Assembly: GCA_029582155.1 (NCBI GenBank)
Contig: CM055902.1
Span: 17,606,511 to 17,670,510 of the forward strand
Reading direction: 5' to 3'
DNA: 64,000 bases
DNA from: Panopea generosa
Taxonomy: Eukaryota; Mollusca; Bivalvia; Adapedonta; Hiatellidae
In this document: positions 23,581 through 37,100 of the stretch, one piece after another
Position numbering within the stretch: position 1 is the first letter of the stretch
Layout: each line of letters begins with the position of its first letter
Program-made: the position numbers and the translations under genes
Notes under the pieces: generated by a model
Told to the model about the DNA's origin: nothing
What the model saw: the letters and a program-made list of their open reading frames with translations, nothing else
Database searches by the model: none

Positions 23581-24368
23581 TTGTATCGGCCAATTGCAGC
23601 ATGGTTTTGAGTAGTTCTACATATACACAACTATGGATCAAAACTAATGATTCCATGTCAAAACAGAATCATAGCTGAACCAAATAACTTAACATTCAGT
23701 TGATGCTGAGAAGTAGCATTCATGTCTCTTTCTTCTTCAAAAATAGGTGAAACAAATACTTTATGTATTCAGTATTGCAAAAAAAAAGAGAATTATTCTT
23801 TGGTCCACTGCCATTTGAGAATTGTTTTACATTGCCTCCCAAAATTCAATAGACTGCAGTTGCCAACTATAAATAAATATACACTGTATTGACAAAGCTT
23901 GTCATGTGACCACTAGTGGGTAAACAGATCCCTCTGCAAGCAGCTGTTTTACAGTGTAGATGGTAGGAAAATAAATTAATATACTGATAAACTAAATGAA
24001 AAAAATCTCCCAATATGTTTTATTAATTTGTACATCACATTGCAGGTTATTGAAAAGGTATTTATTTGTGAATAATTCAGAGAAAAAAAAAGGAACCTAA
24101 CATGAGTAAATAAAATCCTTAAGTTGAACCTTTGATATATAGATATAAACAAGTAACAGTATATAGTCCAATGCAATTTAAATGAAGTTTTTATTGTAAG
24201 CGATCCATGTTGCACAAAAGTGATTTATGGGCATAATGTGAAAAGTAGATTTCAGATTCGTCAGAGATTATTTAAGACATTTATACAGATAGAGGGAGTT
24301 GGAAAACCGCTCTTTGTCTTATTTTATTTCCATGTTAGCCTGTGTTTGTTCCTGTATTAATTAGATTA

Positions 24369-24535
24369 GTCAAACCTGTGTAAACGGTCACCTCTATTAA
24401 ACAGCCACTTGTCCTAAGCAGCCACATATGCTATATCACAAGTTCAAATTCACCTGTATCAAGCAACAACCTGTCTTAAAAGGCCACTTTTGCTTCTTCC
24501 CTTGACTGGCTGCTTAAGACAGGTTTGACTGTAAT
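24369..24535. mobile_element. Mariner-type MITE (TIR CAGTCAAACCTGT)
   Basis: Left end AGTCAAACCTGTGTAAACGG and right end AGACAGGTTTGACTGTA are inverted. Internal words (CAGCCACTTGTC, TGGCTGCTTAAGACAG) repeat in both orientations. A second copy is at 42716-42881, flanked by TA, the target used by Tc1/mariner elements. Confidence 0.75.
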
Positions 24536-25379
24536 TTGTTTAAGTAATCCTTAGTGTCTTTTTTTTTTATCAATTAATTTTTATTCTGAAATGCACCTAA
24601 AAATAGGTTAATAACAGGCCAGAACACCATGTAGACTTTTAGCAGTTATATCATCGTTCGCTTATTTTGTTTTGTTGTGTGCATTTGGCATTCTAATGAT
24701 TGTTTTAGAACTATGAATAATTTTATCAGAATTTCAATTTATTGAAAATATATGATTTGCTTGGTCTGGAACATTATACTAAACTCTATAAAAACTATGA
24801 TAATCCTGTTGACAACTCCTTCAGGTGTAAAATATTTGTGTTGGCACAGAGAGTATTTCTAATATCTACTAATAATAGGATCCTTTGGTAGCACAAAATA
24901 TTCATAAATATATACCAAAGGAATGCCCTTTTTATTTTTTAACTGACAAATGCTTGTTAAAAATGCATCACCTATATAAATGATGGAACGTTAATTGAAT
25001 CACAAAGAGGAAGGTTCCACTGGAAGATTATACTTAGTAGTTGATTCCATCCTTGTAATTTATTTAATTTATGACAAATTCGTTATTGAATGCATAGGTT
25101 GATGTTTTCCATTTTATTCGTCGATTTTTTAGCATAACCGAATCTGGCCAATGAGTGACTTTATCGCGGACCGCGATTTAGTATTTTAGTATTTATATTC
25201 AAATTAAAGAATTTTACACTACAGAGACAAAATACAATATAAGTTATTGAACAGAATATTCACAATATATGTTTGATATAAATGTGTAGTTTTGCTGCTA
25301 AGACAGGAAAAATACCTGGCCGCTTATGGAAATTTATTGTTACAAGACAATGATTTAGATCTCAAGATGAACAACATAT

Positions 25380-26345
25380 TTACCTAAATGGACAAAAAAA
25401 TGAGAATTATCCATTTTCTCATAGTATTCCTATGTAAAACTCAAAGAACCTTACAGGGTCTCTATACATCCCAGTGTCCCTTGATTTGTACAAACTTATA
25501 TTTCTTAATCATAGGGATAATTTATATCAAATATGAACAAATTTGACTGACCGGTTGTTGAAAATAAGATTTATGACAATGTTCAATTCTAATCATTTTG
25601 TGACCCCACCTGGCCCCTTTTAGAAAGTCAATCCTTCGTATCGAACAAAATCATATTTGTTATGTCTAGAAAAAGCTTCAAAACTCTAACTGAATAAAAA
25701 AGTCATAAATGAATGATAAAAAAGAGAATTTTCCAATAGTATTCCTATATAAAACTCAAAGTCCCCTTACAGGGCCCTATAAATACAAGACCCTTGATTT
25801 GTACAAACTTTAAACCCATACTCATTGGACCTCCTGTCATACCGGTTCTTAAGAAAACAATTTTTGTAATTCCTAATTTTTACCCTTTTTTGAACCCCCT
25901 CCTGACCAATTAAGACAGTGGAACTCAGTCATTTTTACAAAACTGAACCTCCTTCACCAAACAATGCTTCTGTGAAGATATAAGCAAAATCAGTTCCATT
26001 TTAAAAAAATTTTTTTATATTTATTACAATGACATGTGTCCCCTAATTGAACCCTCGGGGAGGGGTCATTTCAACCCTAGGGACATCATTTGAACAAATC
26101 TAACAAAACTATAGTTGGTTATCAGTAAGTTTTGGACTATTTTTATTAACGGCTGCCATCTTGAATTTCAGATCGAAAAAATCTTCTGTATAGCTCTATG
26201 CAATAGAAACATCCATGTGAAGTTTCAGTTTAATTGGCCTAGTGGTTTCAGAGAAAGTGCTGCTAACAGACTTCAGAGACAACAGACGACGGACAACGCG
26301 CCATCGCATAAGCACTTACGGCTTTGGCCAGTAGAGCTAAAAATA
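25380..26345 (+). repeat. Long dispersed repeat with two tandem units
   Basis: The words AGTATTCCTATGTAAAACTC, TTACAGGGTCTCTATA and CCCTTGATTTGTACAAACTT at 25424-25500 recur in the same order at 25738-25810, about 310 bp later. The 3' end carries AACAGACGACGGACAACGCG and GGCCAGTAGAGCTAAAAA, typical of a common bivalve repeat. No functional frame. Confidence 0.65.
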
Positions 26346-26548
26346 AACAGAAAACATGGAAAAAAAAACACTTTGAAAGTCAATAAAAATGTTTGGGTAG
26401 CTGCAATTATGAGCGAGTAGGTACGAGCACGGAAAACAATTTATTTTTTAAGAACGGCCTAATGGGTAAATATTCAATATATGTTAAAGAGGTATGTATA
26501 TAGAATTTGTTTACCTCAGTTAGTGACTTTATAATAGTTATGTAATTA

Positions 26549-27200
26549 ATAAGCCTGCAATGTGACCAGTGTGTAATCATAGTGCTGCAGAGTGTTTACC
26601 CACAGTGCTTCACGTGACTGCTTGTAGTTAACAAGCCTGCAATGTGACCAGTGTGTAATCATAGTGCTGCAGATTGTTTACCCACAGTGCTGCACGTGAC
26701 TGCTTGTATGTAACAAGCCTGCAATGTGACCAGTGTGTAATCATAGTGCTGCAGAGTGTTTACCCACAGTGCTTCACGTGACTGCTTGTAGTTAACAAGC
26801 CTGCAATGTGACCAGTGTGTAATCATAGTGCTGCAGAGTGTTAACCCACAGTTCTTCAAGTGACTGCTTGTAGTTAACAAGCCTGCAATGTGACCAGTGT
26901 GTAATCATAGTGCTGCAGATTGTTTACCCACAGTGCTTCACGTGACTGCTTGTAGGTAACAAGCCTGCAATGTGACCAGTGTGTAATCATAGTGCTGCAG
27001 AGTGTTTACCCACAGTGCTTCACGTGACTGCTTGTAGGTAACAAGCCTGCAATGTGACCAGTGTGTAATCAAAGTGCTGCAGAGTGTTTACCCACAGTGC
27101 TGCACGTGACTGCTTATAGGTAACAAGCCTGCAATGTGACCAGTGTTTAATCATAGTGCTGCAGAGTGTTTACCCACAGTGCTTCACGTGACTGCTTGAC
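26549..27200 (+). repeat. 82-bp tandem repeat, 8 copies
   Basis: The word AAGCCTGCAATGTGACCAGT recurs at 26551, 26633, 26715, 26797, 26879, 26961, 27043 and 27125, exactly every 82 bp. The copies differ by only a few bases each, so the array expanded or was homogenised recently. Each unit also contains CACGTGACTGCTTG, so a CACGTG E-box palindrome recurs in most copies. The open frame across it is repeat-driven. Confidence 0.95.
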
Positions 27201-27237
27201 GATACGGTGTATACAACACAGATGCCCCCGCTACATG

Positions 27238-27431
27238 TACAGTAGAACTTTGTTGACTTGAACACAGATGGCTAGAGCACCACATATAGCTTGAACCATT
27301 TATCTGGTCACGGCCCAGTTCCTATTTCGATGTATACATGTATATAAGTACATGTATGGTAAGATGTTGAACAGCCCTTATCTTGAACTATTTTGTCCAG
27401 TTCCGTCAGGTTTGAGCAAAGTTCTACTGTA
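27238..27431. mobile_element. Mariner-type MITE (TIR CAGTAGAACTTTG)
   Basis: Left end TACAGTAGAACTTTGTTGAC and right end GCAAAGTTCTACTGTA are inverted, with TA at both edges. It contains GACTTGAACACAGATGGCTA. A second copy is at 37491-37691. About 194 bp, non-coding. Confidence 0.85.
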
Positions 27432-27486
27432 TATACAAATGTAGCATTAATACTTCTACAAGCATTGCAACTCATGTTATCCAATT

Positions 27487-27835
27487 TTTCTTGACATGCA
27501 GGGGTCGTATTCACCAACCATTCTTGACGTGCAATGGTCGTATTCACCAACCATTCTTGACGTGCAATGGTCGTATTCACCAACCATTCTTTAGAATAGT
27601 CTTAGAATTGAGCTTGAAAATCCCAAATTGCAACCATCAATACCGGTATCTAGTTTACCATGACAGAGAGAATAATTGTGAGAGTTTATTTGACTATGTA
27701 ATAGGTGTCCTTACATACATGTACTTGCAAATTTTGGTCTCAAAAAATGGTCTCTTAAGTGTGTTTTTCAAAAATCAGTCTTGAGTTCAAGTCTAAGAAT
27801 ATTCTTTAGAATGGTTGGTGAATACCATACCAGAA
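27487..27835. mobile_element. Inverted-repeat element whose left arm holds three 33-bp units
   Basis: The left part is three direct copies of a 33-bp unit with CGTATTCACCAACCATTCTT. The sequence after them (TTTAGAATAGTCTTAGAATT) is mirrored near 27785-27825 (TCTAAGAATATTCTTTAGAA then TGGTTGGTGAATAC). It appears to be a MITE whose terminal repeat was triplicated on one side. Confidence 0.65.
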
Positions 27836-28117
27836 CATTTTCGCCAAATACTTTTATAATCTGACCATTTACTAGTTACATGTAAGCCCTAAACAGGTTT
27901 GAGTATTGACCTTCAAAATGACCTTGACCTTTGGATGATGGTATGAATGAAATCTGACCATCTAACATATTTGCCAGTTTAATACTTGTAGACCGACTTT
28001 AGCAAACAACATGTAATGTCATTAATAACCTGTATATATTTAACTGGCATTTAACCAAATTCAAGGCACGGAAAGTTATGTAGAAGAAAGCCGCTGGTAT
28101 AAGATTTACAAACTCAT

Positions 28118-28123
28118 TTTATT
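28118..28123 (-). terminator. AATF polyadenylation signal AATAAA
   Basis: AATAAA on the minus strand, about 50 bases past the AATF stop codon (28173). It is the nearest canonical hexamer, so a short 3' UTR is likely. Confidence 0.75.
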
Positions 28124-28172
28124 ATCATATAATTGATCAACATAATATATACACGAACAAATATATCCTGCG

Positions 28173-31100
28173 TTAGTGGGCATCCATGGCTGTAAATCTT
28201 TTCCCAAACAGCGACTTAAACATGTCGTCCCTGAAAATAGATATACGGTAAAGGTAAATCTAGCATCACTTCTTTTAACTGCTCTACGAACATAAACTAC
28301 TAGAATAAACCTGTATTGACAATGAAATCATATACACAGATGTCTAAAATACAACTTATATTATTATTCTTTTCATTTTTTAATGAGCAGAGCAGAAACG
28401 AAAATGTAATTCAGCAAAAATTGTTATTAGTAATAGTGTCTATAAAAAAACATCTAAAATGAATCTCAAAATGTCCACAACATACTCATTCCAAACTTTC
28501 TCACATAAGTTTATGGACCAAGCTAGCCTTGAACCCAGGACGTCAGCGTTGAGAGGTTAGTGGTCATTGTATGACTGCACCTTAAACCAGAATCTTAAGC
28601 TGTCAATCCAAATGTATTACATATTTTGTCATTATGATTCATGAATTGTAACTATGGCAAACTTGAATAAAATATTATTTAAACAAAATGTTAACAGAAT
28701 ACTTTTTTTGTTTATTGACCTAAGCTTTAATATAGTTTATAATTATGTTAGTGTCACCAACAATAGGCTGAAAAATATCAAGGGAATCACACCCTTCTCT
28801 GTTACAATCTGGTAAGTCACTGTGTTGTTTCTGGCTAGCAGTCAGTAGTGCATTTGACTATCAAGCCAGGAGTGTTTGAATCCCCGTCCAACCAGCCTCC
28901 ATGATGATTGATATACAACATTGCGTCCCATTATCATTTGTCTCTCACCACTGTCTCAAGTGGGAAAACCAGTTACTTGTGGAGATGGATGTGCACAAGC
29001 ACTGATTAACCTTTCAGGACAACAGAAAATAGTATTTAGGTTAACTGCTCGTCTGATGGTATAAAAGTGAAGCTAAATATTAAAAAAAAAACACTAGTTC
29101 ACAGTTTAAATTTATAAAGCAGATCATTTAAAAAAATTGATAATAAATCATATATATATAAGGGAACTTAATACAGAAAGAATGGAAAAAGAAGAGAACG
29201 CTCAAGAAGCAAAATTGTCAATTTTTGTAATAAAACTTTTATATAAAGTGAGTATATCAGGAAAAAATGGTGTAAATGTCTTAAAAAATAAAATTATTTT
29301 TTAAATCAATAAAAAGTATATTATTATGATAAATAAATAAAGTCAGAATGGTTTGGTATATAAAATCCACCAAAATTGGACAAAATTGATATTGAATCGG
29401 AGTGGTAAACTTGAAAAGAAATCCCTATTCTGAAAATAAACAGCACTAAAATACTTCTTGACGTCATTTGGACTCTTTTTAGGATGAGCAATTTTTTTTT
29501 TACTACAAGTAAATGGATCAAATTGAAATCAAATGAAATCACATAACTTGTTCAATATGTCACAAAATATGTTGCAATTTCAGGCAGGAAATCTATTTTA
29601 GTCTAACCTAGGCGCATAGCCCAAGTTAGGAAGTCCTTTTTCAATACTAGTATATTATTTTGGCATGTTTAAATAGATATCCTTTTGGCAATACAAACAT
29701 GCTATATTGGAAAAAGATGTTTATAGCCAATTTTAAAATTTTGAAAAATCCTGATATATTTCCTTTAAGGTTTGCAGTATGTGTTCAGTATTCATAAATA
29801 ATGAATGGGGTTTAACATCATTTTCAACATATTTCAGGTTATAAATAGCATATCAAGTTTTATTGGTGGAGAAAGACCTCAGAATGGATCTGAGTAAACT
29901 AGCGTCCTTTAGCAAGTAACTGACAAACGTTCTCACAAAGTTTTCGAGGGAGTGGGACTAAAGGAGATATATCCCACAACATACCAACTGAAATGTACAT
30001 ACATATATGTACACGTATACGTCAACACCTAAAATGTTAATTACAAAAATTCTTTATAATATCAAGGGAGGTAACTTACCTGGCCTCATGCGACCATTCA
30101 CAGTTGTCCAGAGGAGCCATAAAGTTGACAAGTTTCTTGTGGATTTCATATCTGAAATCATCGGAAGTACATGTATGTTGTTTGTCAATTCTAATTCTAT
30201 TTTTGGCACATGTGAAAAACTCTAAATGTTGTTATAAAATGAAATACATGTAGACCATGTGATATACAACAGAAAATGGAGCATTTAAATTGAGTTTTAA
30301 TATAAAATAAGCTTCCTTGAAAATGACTGTTAGGTAAAGGACAAACAAACAATATTTTAATAAAGACCTATGATTTGGCTGCTTTGAACATGCAATTGTA
30401 CACACTTAATATTTTTTGTTATCTCCACCAAGCCTCTGAGAAACACTGAACCTGTCTTCCAACAAATCTTTCTAGAGATCCGACAAAATTCAGAAGAGCT
30501 CATCTTGAGACTTTGGGTACTTTACCATAAGCAGCTGGTGAAAATGTTAAAGTTAGCGATTGTAACGTGGCTTAACTTACCTCACTTTTCTACCCTTACT
30601 GGCTTTAGTATCAATATTCTTTTTGCTCTTTGTCCGTAACTTCTGGATCTCTAACCATTGTCTACAAAGTAAAATATTGGTATATGAAGGTCTTAACCCT
30701 TTACTCCATAGATACGCGTTTAATCACACCAATTTATATGAAGTAAAGGGTAAACAAAGAAATAATGTTTTTTTTGGTCCTGCCATTTGAAGACAGGTGA
30801 AGGGGCATTAAGTGAATACCCTGAGGCCATCCTGAAAAAATAATTTGTTTGCCATGCTCTGACCTACTCACTCAAAATTGCTGCTACCCAAACTTTTTTA
30901 TTGACTTTCATAGCGTTTAATTTTATTTTTTCATGATTAATGTCCAAAGACTATGCAAAATCAAAATATTGCACAAAAAAAAAATTACCTAACCAAATAA
31001 AAAATACTGGGTCAGAGCATAGCAAACACATATTTTTTAAGGATGGCCTGACTGTTGGGTCTTGTTAATAAGTCTGTCTGAGGTATAAACATGGTTTCAG

Positions 31101-34100
31101 GTCAATAATTTTTTCTGAAGGGGTCTATTTTTTTCTTGGTATGTTCAGTGACCTTGATCTCAACACCAATTCCAAGCTTCCTTCCTGTTGGGAAGCTGTA
31201 CATAAAATTTCATCTATCTTTCTTAAAAGAAACTCAAGCTTTTTACTATTATAGTTTATATAATAATCTTGCAATTTAATTTACACGTCAGTAACATTGC
31301 AATATAATATTATTCTGCTATAGCTTTCAGTACATATATAACATTTACATGCATCACCCCTAAGATCAGATGAAAAGGGTCGAGTACACATTAGAATGAA
31401 GAATGAACTACACTTTAATTTATCAATTATAGGTTTCATGATTCTGACAAGTAAATGTTACAGTCTAGAAGGAAACAATGGCTAGCAATGGTATTGAAAT
31501 GCATATCAGAATTAAGACTCTTCATGCAAACTTTGCAGCCCTTCAGTGGCCATTTTGAATATTTAATGATGCAATAAGACACAACACTGAGTGGTTGCAG
31601 AGATATCTGAAACTTGTACACAAAAGTTTAACCTGGGTGTCTACAGATGACGCTGGGGTCATGACAATAGCTCTCCTCAGACTTCGTCCCGGTGAGCTAA
31701 AAAAGTTAATCCAAGCATGATGTGCAAAGAATCCAATCAGCATTACATAATGGTTTTAAGACGAGATATCATTTGAAATTTTCTCAATATCTTTAGTAAT
31801 GTCAGCCATATTGGTTTAACTGTGGTGTGATATAATGACAGGAAACAAATTTAATACAAACCTGCTGAGAGCCACTGGATCACTGATGTCAGATGTTTTC
31901 TTTTCAATCAACTCTCGTAACATCTGATGGTAAAAGTCATCATCATCAAAAATCTCCTCATCGTAATCTTTCAGATGCTCTCTGTCAGACAAACGCTCTT
32001 TAGTCTACGAATGGAAAGGAATCAACAACATTAAAGTTAGTTAATCTTTGACAAATTGTTGTGCGTCTTTTTCCATCTGTTATAATGACAAACATGTACA
32101 TATGTACCTTAGACTCGCATTATTTCTGGGATTAAAAGAAAGAAATCTGTTCGACCTTTATGTAGTACAATCATAAAGAATTATCTGGTGCCAACAGAAA
32201 TGAATGTGCAAGATGATAAGTACATTAATATCCTAATAAATAAATTAATTAAAACTTTGTTTATAACATAACAAATGAGAAACTGACATATTACTGGAGC
32301 TAGTGGCAATTTCAAGGTATGCGCACCAATTTTCACATAACTTTATTTTTTTGAAAATTACAAATTCATTTTCCGCAGGGGCATTGAAATTGTATATGGT
32401 TTAAAGACATCATATTCCACAAAGTCATCATCATATACATGTGTATTACAAAAAGTGACACAAATATTTAATTTTCATCAGTTTTAATAGGCATGATTTT
32501 TTTTCTTCAATGTATATGATTCTAATTTATTTTACCTTGATTGTGAAGCAAGTTTAAAGTGTATAATTATGAAATGCTCACCTACAAGCCATTATCTACT
32601 TCCCCACATATTCAGAGGTGGGATACTCATGGACTATAGAACAAAGTTCATGCCCAATCATCAGAGACTGTTACTGGGTGACAATTTGAACTCACCACCA
32701 CTGGACTGACAGTCAGTCACATTACTGAGCTAGCCGGGCACAGCTCACATCTACATGGAAAAGAGTTTTTTTGGTTCACAAACTTACATTATCCGTGGGC
32801 ACTGCTTCTGGGTCTTCTATCTTGGGTTGAGTCCCTAATACTCTATATATGGATCTCTTAAGTTGACTCCTCTTTATCAACCGGTCCTTGTCTCCCAATA
32901 TCTGTAATGAATTAAATATGAATTTTGCTTTAAGAAAATCTAATATACAGTGCTAAATTGAACAATCTCCATTTATTACAACATGTTACACAATGAAATT
33001 CAAGAACACAGGTGTGACTTGACTGGTTGCTTGAATATTTAGTGTCACTTTCATGTCATCAAGGGCTAACAGAAGATCATTTAACCCAAGTTAACCAATC
33101 TTTCCTAGAATCCTGGAAGGATATCTGTAGTCAATAAAAATAAGTATGATATATACTAGCTATGTTGAACAAACAATTGTCATTTATTACATGTTACACA
33201 ATTAAAAGTATTGTACACTGGTGTGATTTGAATCATTGAACATTTAGTGTCATTTTCTAGCCATCGAGGGCTAACAGAAGATCAGTTAACCTAACGGCTC
33301 TTTCACTGGATCCTGGAAGGTTGCCCAATACTCGAGCACACCTCATCTTCGCAAGTAACTGATAACTTTCTCACTCGTATCAGTGGTGAGAGAAGAAAGA
33401 TATTGCGATGCAATGTTGTGTATTAATCATCATGGAGAATATGGCCAGGTGTGGAATCACTCTCACAACCACTAGACTGATAGTCAGACGACATGCTACC
33501 AACCAAGCTTATCAGCCTGGGCGACTGATTTGAACACGATGTTAGGGATCAAATCTAACGGTTATAACTGATCTACTTAATCTCTCTTGATTTTTATCCG
33601 ACATTTTAATTTTTTAATGTAGTTGCAAATATTAATATATTGCCTACAGGTATTGGAAAGAACAAATATTAATTGAAATAATATATTTCTATTATATGTA
33701 TAGAACACTGCTTTCGGTAGCAACAAAAGTAAAAGGTAATAAGTGCAAAAAATTATACAGTGCATATTTTTTTGGGCCCCTGCTGGAACCGTATAAATAT
33801 TAAATACTCAATGACCCAGTCTCAACTTTTTTGACTTAACAATTCTCCAGGTCTCAAGACGATTTAAAGCTGTTAAAAAGATATGGAGTGAATAAGAAAT
33901 ACTGCCTAATTGACCTTTAGTACAACCTTGACCTTAAACCGAGATGAATATACATCTCAACATGGCAAAGCCTGGTGCCCCATTATTTGAAATCACCAAG
34001 TAAGTAAAAAGTTATGGAACAGACACAAAATATTTCCTATTTGATCTCCGACTACTGTACGACCTTGACCTTAAACTGATATATGACTGGCAGTTGCTTT

Positions 34101-37100
34101 TTGCACATTGTATTAATATGATAAACATAAATGTGGTGAATCCCCTACATAATAATTATTATCTGCCTTTACAATTATTAAACCTCTTGAAAAAATGATT
34201 ATTATTACCTGGTTTATCTGAGCCAATGCTGACTGGTCAAACGCATTAAATGACTTGCCCTTCACTTTACCACCTGCCAATCGTGTTTTGTCAAACCATT
34301 TCTGTATTGTAGTGTTTCTAGTAATATATCAAACAAGGTTGGATTATATTTCATACACAAACTTTAAACCATGATACAAATTAATTATGCTGTATAAGCA
34401 GAGAATTATCAGTTTAGGGCACACAGGACTACGTTCAGTAACACCGGACTGCAAATAAATTTGCTATCTGATATCCTGAATTTACCATATAATAATGCAT
34501 GCATGTTTATGAGTCATTGTTCGGTAAATAAATTTGAAAACATTTATAAGTAAACACTCGTAGTTACTGTCAGCCCTGGCTTCAAGATTATAAACTTCAG
34601 TTATTTAGCCAAAGAAGAGTTTTAAAGATTACAATTTTGTTAGTCAAATTGAATTCTCTTTTCAAAATCAAATATTCGTTAAATATGAGTTAATACATTT
34701 TTCATTGCATTTTATAACTTGTGAAGTTTTTAAATAATTTTTGAAAATGATGAAAACATACTCCACCTATGAGTCGAAATACTTTTGCTTTCATTTAACA
34801 AAAAAGTATTTAGAGCTCTTCCATTTAAACATAAACCCACCCATGGAAGGCACTTTGAAATTGGACCCTCCCCCTTTATATTTTAAATTCATTTTATCAG
34901 CCCCTCCCACCCCAACACACATTTAGAAAAACCCTCCCACCTTAAAAGTTTATTATTTGGCGTCCATGGGTGGAATGTATGCTTAAATGGAACAGCCCTT
35001 ATAAATAATTCTTAAAAATAAATGGAAATTAACCATCCATTGCATGTATGAATTGATACATACTTCCATCTTTTACATGTTAATTAAAAAAAATTCTTGA
35101 AAAAATGTAAATATAAGCTCAACTGCCCATGAGAATATCCTAGTTTCATAGTATACCTGTAAGACAGGAAGTCATCGTGTCTCTTTTTAAGAAATCCTGG
35201 ATATTCATCTAACTTCAATTTTCTTTTTCTGGCAGCTGGCTTACTTGGTGCATCTTTCTTTTCTTCTATTTCTTCTTCTTCAGAGTCACTGGGAATCTGT
35301 TCATCCTCATCCTCCTTAAGTTGACTGAAATACACAAAGCAATGAATATTGAAACATTTTGGAGCATTTGCTGGTATTTCTGTATGCTATCCACTAAAGT
35401 TGTCTTTTTGCAATTGGGTTTAACAAATGACAGGTTATACATGAATATGGCATATCCAGATTTATTGATTGAGGAAGACCTCAGAATGAATCTGAGTAGA
35501 ACCAACGTCCTTCTACAAGAACATGTAACTGGCAAACTTTCTCATACAAAGTTTTTTAACCGAGCTGGTCTTGAACCCAGGACCTGTGCGGTGAGAGGTC
35601 ATTAGACTACAGTGTCTCAGACCACTCAGCCATGGAAGGCCTTACTTAACAGTAATAATGATATAAATATTCAGACACAGCCCTTACAAAAACAGAAGTA
35701 AAAGTACTTATTCTGGTAGTGAAGGTAGAGAAGGTAAATGTAAGAGTAACTATTGGAAACAGAACATATAATTAAAATCTCACATACACAGGTAACAAAC
35801 ACTTGTATTTATATTGAGTGGATGAGAGTCCAAGTGATAACACTTTCGATCTTTGTTTTCCTGCTATGAATATGATACCGGTACTGTCAATCTCTGCAGA
35901 AGAGTAGGAATTCTCCAAAGGGGAAATATATCCATTTTATTACATTTGTATAATTGTCATATTCATTTTTGCCATTCAATTATTAATCCATGTGGTTCCA
36001 GAGTGCCATATAAATGATGCAAAGAAATTAACAACTGCCACTCATGATTTGGCTATTAAGAAGTAACAAATTGACTATTACATGTAGGTAGATTTTGCTG
36101 AAACTTTGCAATTTTGCAGGTATCAAGGTTTAAGTTCATTTTCCATATTCCTATTGTAGATGTATTTTTTTTTTCAATCTGTAAGTTAATTTGTTGTTTT
36201 TGTAGATGGAGAGCAAATCTGGAAAATTATTTCCTGACATTATTTAACCATTTTATGTTGGTACAATTCATTTATACTAGCAAACCCAGCCAAATTTTCA
36301 AAGTTATGGAATATAGTCAAAAGAGAGTGACAATGAAAGATCTAGAGAAGTGATTTATACAACAGTTTACATTTTTAAGATATTTTTATCAGAAAAAAAA
36401 GTTATAGGGATTTGAATGTTAGGAAAACAAACTTTTTTCTTGATTTTTTCACTAAATAAATTGAAGTAAACAATCGTGTTACTGCAGAACCAAAAAAATT
36501 GATTTTATAATCAAATCTTCATAACTTTTTTTATATTAAATGGAGATATCTAATTAAATCATATATTTGTTTAGTCTTTTGGATGTTAAAGACTTAAAGT
36601 GAATATATCAGGAAAAAGGCCAAAAATATATATATAAAAAAATATATTTATTTTTAAAATGAATCTTATTATCAATAATAAATAATCCGAATGGTTTTAT
36701 TTGTCAAATCCACCAAAATGTGACAAAATTGATATTTACATCTATTTTAGTTTATCCAAGGGTCATAGCCCAAATTAGGAAATCCCTTTTCAATATACTA
36801 TTTTGCCATGTTTAAATATATATCATTTCGTAAATACGGGGTTAGGGAGTATATATAGACATGTTATATCAGGAAAAAATGTTTTTAAACAAATTAAAAA
36901 AATATTATAAAATCCTGATATATTCCCTTTTAAATCAAGATTTCTTGTTTTGCTGCTTTACACTTATCTTGTTTTATAGCCTCAGAAAACTCTGAAAATG
37001 AACACTTCTTCAGTGGGAGGCGAGAAGACAGGCATAAACAACATAACACTTAACAATGAATTAAATAAAAGTGGTTTTGATCAATATTACCTCTTGAACG

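Noticed and set aside
26659-26880. Minus-strand frame in the 82-bp array
   Set aside because: Repeat-driven; no splice or family support.
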